64,000 nt of DNA from Cylindrotheca closterium. Taxonomy: Eukaryota > Bacillariophyta > Bacillariophyceae > Bacillariales > Bacillariaceae. Location: NCBI GenBank assembly GCA_933822405.4, contig CAKOGP040002202.1:124001-188000 (forward strand), in the 5' to 3' direction. Every line of letters begins with the position of its first letter. The stretch's first letter is position 1. This document shows, piece by piece, positions 57,214-64,000 of this stretch. The position numbers were made by a program, and so were the translations under genes. Below the pieces are notes generated by a model. That model worked only from the letters and a program-made list of their open reading frames with translations. It ran no database searches and was not told the origin of the DNA.

Positions 57214-57857
57214 ACCCAAGCAAATCCGCTTACTGCTGCTACTAAGAATCTTGCTCCAGACAACAACAACAAAAACAAAAACAACAAAAACAACACATTT
57301 TAGAAATCATAATACAATAATACAATAATAATTCTGCTATTTGCGAAACAACGACACATCGATTTAGTCTTTTATATCTCAGAGTAGGGACTGTGCGAGA
57401 GGAAAGGAAATGGCTTTACACAAACAAGAGGAGTGCTGAGGTGTATGGAACTGATGGAAGGCCATGGTGTCAGCGATGTGGCTGTCTATTATTTTGTTCT
57501 ATTTTAAGTCCTAGTACTTGTCATTGAATTGCTGGTTTGTATGCTGTGAGATGCCGTCGGGGATATCAGGAAATGCTTGGTGCAGTGCGGTGAAGCCTTC
57601 TCCTAATTGAGCCAAAGTGTCAGTGGGGACATTCAGAGCGGCAGAAAAGCCATTTTCACGCGAAGAACAAATTGAGCAGAATTTTCTATACCGCACTTTA
57701 TATACTGGTGTTTATTTTAAATATATATACTTTGACTACAGCACCGTACAGTGTGGTAATACCGGTAGTCCCAGTATATTTTATTATATTTTTACTGTCC
57801 ACATTCCCGAAAACGCCAATTTGAAACGATCCACGCAGGGCTCATCATTTTACAATC
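57214..57857. other. Array spacer 1
   Basis: Spacer identical to 58545-59188. Contains CAACAACAAAAACAAAAAC repeats just after the stop, and TAATACCGGTAGTCC near 57767-57781 before the next gene. A minus-strand 61-codon open frame at 57511-57696 reads NVPTDTLAQLGEGFTALHQA then FPDIPDGISQH; it is protein-like but has no recognised family. Confidence 0.5.
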
Positions 57858-58544
57858 ATGACCTTTTACCAACAACAACATCAACAACATCAACAACAGA
57901 AGCAGCAAGCTATCATCGAGCTCAACAACCTTACTGTTGATGCTCTTCGCCAACAACAATTCTATAATGCCATTACATCATCGTCATCGGCATTGAAGTG
58001 CTACAAAGCTATACAGCAAAGTACTACTAACGAGCTTCTATCTTGCTCCTTCTTTGCTGCACCAGAGGATTATTGCATTGATCAATCCATGCTCCTTTCG
58101 GAACCAAATCCAAACGCAACGGGCCATAGTACTAATAGTAGTACATTCATCTACGACCTTGGTATCCCAGTACCTCCTGGTGCGGATGCCACCATTGTGG
58201 CGACCATTCTCATTTTCAATCTGGCCCTCGCATATCAGCTGTGCGGAAACCAGCAGCAGTATGACACCAAGATGCTTCTCAAGGCAAAGCAATTGTACGA
58301 GCTCGCACACAAGGGATTGGACGTTGACCAGAATGTGCACTTTCACTTTGCCATTATCAATAACATTGCTGTGATCGAACACCAGATCGGTAACACTGCA
58401 GCATCCAAGGATAACTTTGAATACTTGATGTCCTTATTCATGCTTTTGGTGGACCGAGGAACCAACAGTGTGGGACTCCGTCACATGAATGGTTTTTTGG
58501 TGAATCTTCCATCCACTAGTGTCAACGCGGCTCATGCCGCATAG
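57858..58544 (+). CDS. PolyQ helical-repeat (TPR-like) protein, array copy 2
   Basis: 228 residues from ATG 57858. It carries a longer Gln/His leader than copy 1 (MTFYQQQHQQHQQQKQQ) and is otherwise the same protein. The translated product is identical to copy 3. It shows the conserved TTNELLSCSFFAAPEDY segment also found as a relic near 29.5 kb. Confidence 0.82.
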   Translation: MTFYQQQHQQHQQQKQQAIIELNNLTVDALRQQQFYNAITSSSSALKCYKAIQQSTTNELLSCSFFAAPEDYCIDQSMLLSEPNPNATGHSTNSSTFIYDLGIPVPPGADATIVATILIFNLALAYQLCGNQQQYDTKMLLKAKQLYELAHKGLDVDQNVHFHFAIINNIAVIEHQIGNTAASKDNFEYLMSLFMLLVDRGTNSVGLRHMNGFLVNLPSTSVNAAHAA

Positions 58545-59188
58545 ACCCAAGCAAATCCGCTTACTGCTGCTACTAAGAATCTTGCTCCAGACAACAACAA
58601 CAAAAACAAAAACAACAAAAACAACACATTTTAGAAATCATAATACAATAATACAATAATAATTCTGCTATTTGCGAAACAACGACACATCGATTTAGTC
58701 TTTTATATCTCAGAGTAGGGACTGTGCGAGAGGAAAGGAAATGGCTTTACACAAACAAGAGGAGTGCTGAGGTGTATGGAACTGATGGAAGGCCATGGTG
58801 TCAGCGATGTGGCTGTCTATTATTTTGTTCTATTTTAAGTCCTAGTACTTGTCATTGAATTGCTGGTTTGTATGCTGTGAGATGCCGTCGGGGATATCAG
58901 GAAATGCTTGGTGCAGTGCGGTGAAGCCTTCTCCTAATTGAGCCAAAGTGTCAGTGGGGACATTCAGAGCGGCAGAAAAGCCATTTTCACGCGAAGAACA
59001 AATTGAGCAGAATTTTCTATACCGCACTTTATATACTGGTGTTTATTTTAAATATATATACTTTGACTACAGCACCGTACAGTGTGGTAATACCGGTAGT
59101 CCCAGTATATTTTATTATATTTTTACTGTCCACATTCCCGAAAACGCCAATTTGAAACGATCCACGCAGGGCTCATCATTTTACAATC
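58545..59188. other. Array spacer 2
   Basis: Exact or near-exact copy of spacer 1 (57214-57857), including the minus-strand 61-codon frame (58842-59027) and the TACCGGTA motif. Confidence 0.5.
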
Positions 59189-59875
59189 ATGACCTTTTAC
59201 CAACAACAACATCAACAACATCAACAACAGAAGCAGCAAGCTATCATCGAGCTCAACAACCTTACTGTTGATGCTCTTCGCCAACAACAATTCTATAATG
59301 CCATTACATCATCGTCATCGGCATTGAAGTGCTACAAAGCTATACAGCAAAGTACTACTAACGAGCTTCTATCTTGCTCCTTCTTTGCTGCACCAGAGGA
59401 TTATTGCATTGATCAATCCATGCTCCTTTCGGAACCAAATCCAAACGCAACGGGCCATAGTACTAATAGTAGTACATTCATCTACGACCTTGGTATCCCA
59501 GTACCTCCTGGTGCGGATGCCACCATTGTGGCGACCATTCTCATTTTCAATCTGGCCCTCGCATATCAGCTGTGCGGAAACCAGCAGCAGTATGACACCA
59601 AGATGCTTCTCAAGGCAAAGCAATTGTACGAGCTCGCACACAAGGGATTGGACGTTGACCAGAATGTGCACTTTCACTTTGCCATTATCAATAACATTGC
59701 TGTGATCGAACACCAGATCGGTAACACTGCAGCATCCAAGGATAACTTTGAATACTTGATGTCCTTATTCATGCTTTTGGTGGACCGAGGAACCAACAGT
59801 GTGGGACTCCGTCATATGAATGGTTTTTTGGTGAATCTTCCATCCACTAGTGTCAACGCGGCTCATGCCGCATAG
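59189..59875 (+). CDS. PolyQ helical-repeat (TPR-like) protein, array copy 3
   Basis: 228 residues from ATG 59189, identical in protein to copy 2; at least one synonymous change (CAT for CAC near 59815). Its 3' flank diverges from the other two immediately after the stop, marking the end of the homogenised block. Confidence 0.82.
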   Translation: MTFYQQQHQQHQQQKQQAIIELNNLTVDALRQQQFYNAITSSSSALKCYKAIQQSTTNELLSCSFFAAPEDYCIDQSMLLSEPNPNATGHSTNSSTFIYDLGIPVPPGADATIVATILIFNLALAYQLCGNQQQYDTKMLLKAKQLYELAHKGLDVDQNVHFHFAIINNIAVIEHQIGNTAASKDNFEYLMSLFMLLVDRGTNSVGLRHMNGFLVNLPSTSVNAAHAA

Positions 59876-60244
59876 ACCCACCAAGCACATCCGCTTATTG
59901 CTGTTGCTTAGAATCTTGCTCCAGACAACGACAACAAAAACAACAACACATTTTAGAAATCATAATACAATAATACAATAATACTTCTGCTATTTGCGAA
60001 ACAACGACAATAGCACATCGATTTAGTCTTTTATATCTCAGAGCTGGGAGCGATTGTGCTGTCAACGATGTAGCCATCCATTATTTTGTTCTATTAGGTT
60101 CTAGTTGCCATTGAATTGCTGGTATATGATGTGAGATGCCGTTGGGGATATCAGGAAAGTTTGCTTGGTCCAGTGGTGAAGCCTTCCCCTTATGAATACT
60201 CCTCAGTCATTTTTTGCTGGAGGTCCCAAATTTTTCAACCTGAT
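59876..60244. other. Diverged spacer after array copy 3
   Basis: An older, shortened version of the array spacer: the CAACAACA-rich segment, GATTTAGTCTTTTATATCTC, and GGGGATATCAGGAAA are shared, with several deletions. No gene. Confidence 0.5.
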
Positions 60245-60793
60245 CTACAAGGCTGCTTCATACATGCTCATGCTGGCTTTCAGGTCATTGCCTCCTCCTC
60301 CTCCTTTTTTCCGTTCGAGAATCTCGTCCATTTGGTGATAGGTCGCAGCGATCGCCAAATGATTATGTTCACCCCCCGATTGTGGTTGCAAAAGAATATC
60401 CAAAATCTCTTCGCAAACGTCCAAGGCTTCGTCATATTTTCCAATATCCACCAAGAGACTGGCAATGTCCTGATACGTGTGTGCCGTATCCAAGTTATCA
60501 TGGCCAAAGGTCTTGGAAATTTCATGTTCGTGTTGGTCGTCGTCGTTATTGTCGTCGTCGTTATTGGAATGATGATGCTTTTTCAACGATGGACAGCAGA
60601 GACCAGACGAGGATCCAACAAGAACGTCTAAATTCATTATCGTTTTGTTAGAAGCGGAGGATGGTACCACCACGTTCAATGACGAGATCGTTCTCAAACT
60701 CCACTCGTCATCTTCTTCTGTCGATGGTAGTAGTTCTTGATTGATCATGGTAGTGGTGTGACGATGGACAATGGTGTTAAAATTTGGATTCAT
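60245..60793 (-). CDS. Short TPR protein, possibly truncated
   Basis: 182 residues from ATG 60793 (an upstream GTG is ignored). A Ser/Asn/Asp/His-rich N-terminus is followed by kinesin-light-chain-type TPR sequence: LDTAHTYQDIASLLVDIGKY, then DEALDVCEEILDILL, then a second repeat HLAIAATYHQMDEILE, ending abruptly in MSMYEAAL where a further repeat would be expected. The abrupt stop suggests loss of a longer C-terminal TPR array, so it may be a pseudogene or a short derivative. Confidence 0.6.
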   Translation of the reverse strand: MNPNFNTIVHRHTTTMINQELLPSTEEDDEWSLRTISSLNVVVPSSASNKTIMNLDVLVGSSSGLCCPSLKKHHHSNNDDDNNDDDQHEHEISKTFGHDNLDTAHTYQDIASLLVDIGKYDEALDVCEEILDILLQPQSGGEHNHLAIAATYHQMDEILERKKGGGGGNDLKASMSMYEAAL

Positions 60794-61608
60794 GATGATA
60801 ATGATGATGTTCACCACTGTAGGACTTCAACAATAATGTAGTTCTGATAGATACACGTATACCGGTACCCGGTAGACAGGAAGAAAATGGATGAAACATG
60901 GCCTCACTGAGATTGGCCCGGATGGGTCGTGGTTGTGTTTTGGTATGATTGCGAGGCCCAGACGCGCGTGTCCAGTGAGTGGAGTCTTGCTTGCCAAACA
61001 ACAGATTTCAGATTGCTGGGGTGTTGCTGTTCACAATGTTCCCTTATGTCCTGCATTATCACTTTAATCTGTTCATTTTTCGGGCATGGTGGTGATATTG
61101 TTGGTGTTTTATTGTCTACCCTTGTCGGAGGTACGGTAGATATGTGATGATAGCTCCCTCCAAACCCATAATAATATCCTGTCGAACATCGCCTTGGACC
61201 ACGACTATCGTATTTATTGACTGGTATTTATCAAATGACGAGAGGTGCTTCCGTCAGGAACGTAATTGATAGCGCATTTGTATGCGCTTTCGGCACGAGT
61301 GAAAACCTCGCTGGTACACGGCGGCACACGTGTACTTTGAACTTGGGTCATCCAAAATGACTTGCGGAAAGATCCAGTCCAGTACCGTTTCTACCAGCGT
61401 TATGTAGACGAAACGTCACCTGGTAGATTTACCTCCGTGTGATTGGAGTCGGAGAAAAAGGAAATGAAAACCGTTGATTTGAGGTTGACATCGAAATCAA
61501 CCAACACAAAAAATAAAAGGTCACGACCATAATAAGCAATCCTAAGGAAGACTTAACCGGTTCAACAAACAAGGAAAACAGCAACAACAACAACAACAAA
61601 TCAACAAA
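60794..61608. promoter_or_regulatory. Shared upstream region of divergent genes
   Basis: 815 bp between the short TPR gene and the FN3 gene. Contains TATACCGGTACCCGGTA at 60859-60875 and GGCACACGTGTAC at 61323-61335. An AACAACAACAACAACAA leader precedes ATG 61609. No gene supported. Confidence 0.45.
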
Positions 61609-62973
61609 ATGGCCAATTACAGCATGATCCAGGAAGTGATATTGGTGGACGCCCGTAGCGATTCCATGACCATTTCGTGGACCAAAGTGGAAGAGGCGGT
61701 CTGTTACATTTTGGAATTCCGCACCGTCAATCCTTTGGAGCCGGATTGGCAACGCTTGGCCGAAGACATTCAAGGAACTTCCTCTCGCAAGCGAAACCTG
61801 ATGCCCGAAAGCCAATACTTCTTTCGCATCAGTCCTGTGTACGAAGATGATACCGTCGGACCTTGGATTACTCATCCAGAATCTTTTGAAACTCTCACTC
61901 AGGAACAAGATGAGGATTATGCCATGGCGGCTCCCATTGTTACCATTCCCGCCGAACCTAACGCTCTGATCATTACTTGGGAGGAAGTTGATGAAGATGT
62001 CCACGGCTTTGAAATGCAAATGCGGGAAAACAAGGGTGGTGCCAAGTGGTTTGGCTTTCAGGTGTCAAGTGTGTCGTCTGAAGTCAAGAAGAAGAATTTG
62101 ACGTCGCCTTGGGGATACCAATTCCGAGTTAGACCCGTGACGGACTTTGATGAACCCTTTTCACCACCTTCCAATCCAGTGCAACCACGAAGAGGCGAAA
62201 AGTACAACCGCAATCGTGCGCAACCAGCAGCCGCACCACGTTCGGCTCGACAAGCTTCGCAACAATACGAAGAACAGGGGTATGCTGAGGAAGAGTATTA
62301 TGATCCAGATGCTACTCCTCAACGTCAATATGGTGATTTCAAAGAATATTGCATGCCAGCACCCTGGTTCAAGACTGCTGGAGAAGGTGCTGTCCTCATT
62401 TGCTGGCAGCGACAACAAGGTGCCACTGGCTACGAACTGCAAATGAAGGAGATTGTGCCTGGCTATTCTCAAGAAGAAGGTTGGGAAACCATCGCCGCTC
62501 GCCTCTCGGGTACAGAAGTCAAAAAGAAGAACTTGTGGTCGGCCAATGGCTATCAATTTCGGGTGCGACCCGTCGATGGCCCCATGTCCGGCCGTGGCTT
62601 TTCCAATCACTCCAATCCCGTCGTCTTGCCGCAAACTTCCAAAATGAGACAGGCCCGCACAACCGCTGGCGCCAAATTGAGCCACGATGTCATCCACGCC
62701 ATGCCTGCCCCCTGGTTCAAGGGTGCCAATGAGAAGAATGCCATTATGGTGGTCTGGCAACCTCAAGCCAGAGTGACTGCCTATACTCTACAAATGAAGG
62801 AATGCGCTCAAGGAGAACAATGGCAAACAATTGCAGAGCGTCTGACCAACACTGAGGTGAAGAAAAAGAATTTGTATTCTCAAAATGGATATCAATTCCG
62901 TGTCAAGCCACTGGATGGACCAAACAAACACAAGGAGTTTTCCAAACCATCTTCGATTGCCTTTGCCCATTAA
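61609..62973 (+). CDS. Four-domain fibronectin type III protein
   Basis: 454 residues from ATG 61609, preceded by an A/C-rich leader. Four FN3-like beta-sandwich domains: about 5-97 (SMTISWTKVEEAVCYILEF), 105-200 (ALIITWEEVDEDVHGFEMQM), 245-345 (AVLICWQRQQGATGYELQM) and 360-454 (AIMVVWQPQARVTAYTLQM). Domains 2-4 share an unusual insert, EVKKKNL followed by GYQFRV(R/K)P. Domains 3 and 4 both begin MPAPWFK. There is no signal peptide or membrane segment, so it is probably cytosolic, unlike most animal FN3 proteins. It may act as an adaptor; partner unknown. Confidence 0.82.
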   Translation: MANYSMIQEVILVDARSDSMTISWTKVEEAVCYILEFRTVNPLEPDWQRLAEDIQGTSSRKRNLMPESQYFFRISPVYEDDTVGPWITHPESFETLTQEQDEDYAMAAPIVTIPAEPNALIITWEEVDEDVHGFEMQMRENKGGAKWFGFQVSSVSSEVKKKNLTSPWGYQFRVRPVTDFDEPFSPPSNPVQPRRGEKYNRNRAQPAAAPRSARQASQQYEEQGYAEEEYYDPDATPQRQYGDFKEYCMPAPWFKTAGEGAVLICWQRQQGATGYELQMKEIVPGYSQEEGWETIAARLSGTEVKKKNLWSANGYQFRVRPVDGPMSGRGFSNHSNPVVLPQTSKMRQARTTAGAKLSHDVIHAMPAPWFKGANEKNAIMVVWQPQARVTAYTLQMKECAQGEQWQTIAERLTNTEVKKKNLYSQNGYQFRVKPLDGPNKHKEFSKPSSIAFAH

Positions 62974-63739
62974 AAAAAGTACATTCAAATGGAATAGGGC
63001 CAATGATTGTGATTGATGTTCTATATTTTTTTAAATTGAAAATTAGAGTAAAGAGTTATAATACATCTTATTATTTCAAGTGTCGTTGGTTGAATGAAGA
63101 AGATTACCTTCAAAGACCAGCTGTCGAAAATGATAATGACGATGACATTGCAGTATATTACGTATTCCGGATTGACAATATGTCGACCACTACGATTCCA
63201 AACCCCCCAGCTAGTGAAGTAAGAGTCAAGAGGACAATGAATCAATCAAATTGAGGTTGTGGTCCACAATAAATCATGACAACAATATGAGTTCTCTGTC
63301 ATCAATGAACACTTGCATTCGCGGTTCCATGAAATGCCCAAACAAATCCAATGGCTGTTGCAATATGCCGCAACCATTGGTGGTGGTACAGTCCCAATAA
63401 GATAAGAGTATCTACCTTGGAGATGATTTGGCAACATGCGGCCGAGTCCAGGCTAGAAGATGGATCATCACATTATGAGATTGATTGCACCGCTGTTGGC
63501 TTGTTGTGAACAGGAATGATGTTGATTGAAAAGTGCAATGATGTTGATGACTATTACCGATGGTTGGATGGGGTCCAAGAAATGGTCATGATGATGACAC
63601 TCCGGGAATCCCCCGCCAGGACATTGAAGTCCTTTCAATTTCGTAGCGGAATGGGACTATATTTTTGCACTTGTCGTCGTCGTCACTAATCAACAACAAC
63701 AAAGAGGACGACGACGAATTGGAAGAGAAGATTTTCCAG
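62974..63739. other. Intergenic region, no gene seen
   Basis: 766 bp with short repeats of GATGATGAT/ATGATGTTGAT type and small unsupported frames. Confidence 0.45.
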
Positions 63740-64000
63740 ATGGCGGACCTCATCAATGCTGGCGCAAAAAAGTCAGAAGACTTTGCGTCGCTCAACTTGA
63801 AAGCGGCAAGGAAAGCCAAACATTACAATGACGATTTGAAATTGGCCTCTCAATATTGCAAAAAGGGAACCAGTTTGCTGCCTACCGGTAAGAGGCTGTC
63901 GGATACTACATTGGCCTTGGGGAACTGTACACACTTGGTTCGCAGATTGAAATGATGTTGGGAAATCCCGAGCAAGTGGGAATAACTGATGCCAAGGCAT
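63740..64000 (+). pseudogene. Fragment of a larger helical protein at the window edge, possibly frameshifted
   Basis: From ATG 63740 the frame reads MADLINAGAKKSEDFASLNL, then AARKAK, then LASQYCKKGTSLLPTG and stops at 63955. A second frame (TAA at 63890s, then open to the window end) reads EAVGYYIGLGELYTLGSQIE and MMLGNPEQVGITDAK, and would follow on naturally from LLPTG if one base were missing near 63893-63897. The combined pattern resembles the helical repeat region of the large AAA-ATPase/sensor-kinase proteins of diatoms. The gene runs off the window, so its state is unresolved. Confidence 0.35.

Larger units (their letters stand above)
56581..59875 (+). repeat. Tandem array with 1331-bp period (about 2.5 units)
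   Basis: Bases from 56581 match bases 1331 downstream almost perfectly through copy 2, and again through the end of copy 3 at 59875, where the 3' flank diverges. Each unit contains one helical-repeat gene and a ~640-bp spacer. The near-identity of coding and spacer DNA shows a very recent unequal crossover or ongoing gene conversion, or possibly an assembly duplication. Confidence 0.92.

Noticed and set aside
1..64000. CRISPR array, tRNA or rRNA genes, bacterial-type operons
   Set aside because: No spaced identical short repeats of CRISPR type, no tRNA T-loop-like GGTTCRANTCC arms or rRNA cores noticed by eye; gene structure is eukaryotic. A tRNAscan run would be needed to exclude tRNAs fully.

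Overview
This is eukaryotic nuclear DNA, most likely from a raphid pennate diatom. The evidence is compact intergenic spaces on both strands, rare short GT-AG introns of about 80-100 bp, long Ser/Lys/Asn-rich disordered proteins, a secreted Ser-Lys-Gly-rich von Willebrand D-like protein of the kind linked to diatom cell walls, a phosphatase leader with Phe just after a predicted signal-peptide cleavage site (as in diatom plastid targeting), and abundant kinesin-light-chain-type TPR proteins. Assignment to a genus is not possible from the sequence alone. Layout: 0-8 kb holds the end of an M20D amidohydrolase, a Ser-rich nuclear-type protein, a PP2C phosphatase, an F-box-like protein and a three-exon globin with a long Ser/Arg tail. 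8-19 kb holds a 1286-aa repeat protein, a frameshifted class 3 lipase, a two-exon 1005-aa unknown protein and a two-exon secreted vWD protein. 20-25 kb is a decayed SNF2-PHD chromatin remodeller with many stops and frameshifts, one small segment of which has been inverted in place. 25-33 kb holds a type II membrane protein, a probable mitoK (CCDC51)-like mitochondrial channel, and a tandem pair of small basic Ser-rich paralogues. 33-45 kb holds three predicted Golgi type II glycan-modifying enzymes (two sulfotransferases and a GT10 fucosyltransferase) around a 1317-aa MORN-repeat protein and a small acidic-tailed protein. 46-48 kb holds two tandem truncated-globin-like genes that have lost the usual haem-binding residues. 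48-56 kb holds a TRM13/METTL25-like methyltransferase fused to two zinc knuckles, a small Ser-rich protein, a coiled-coil protein and a 770-aa TPR protein. 56-60 kb is a 1331-bp-period tandem array with three near-identical polyQ helical-repeat genes. 60-64 kb holds a truncated TPR protein, a four-domain FN3 protein and a fragment at the right edge. How the genes may work together: the two sulfotransferases and the fucosyltransferase could build sulfated, fucosylated extracellular polysaccharide, and the vWD protein is likely secreted to the same compartment. Most other neighbours show no functional link. The main structural theme is small-scale tandem duplication (globin-like pair, Ser-rich pair, polyQ array, degenerate 3'-end repeats) together with gene decay. 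No tRNA, rRNA, CRISPR or intact transposon was recognised.
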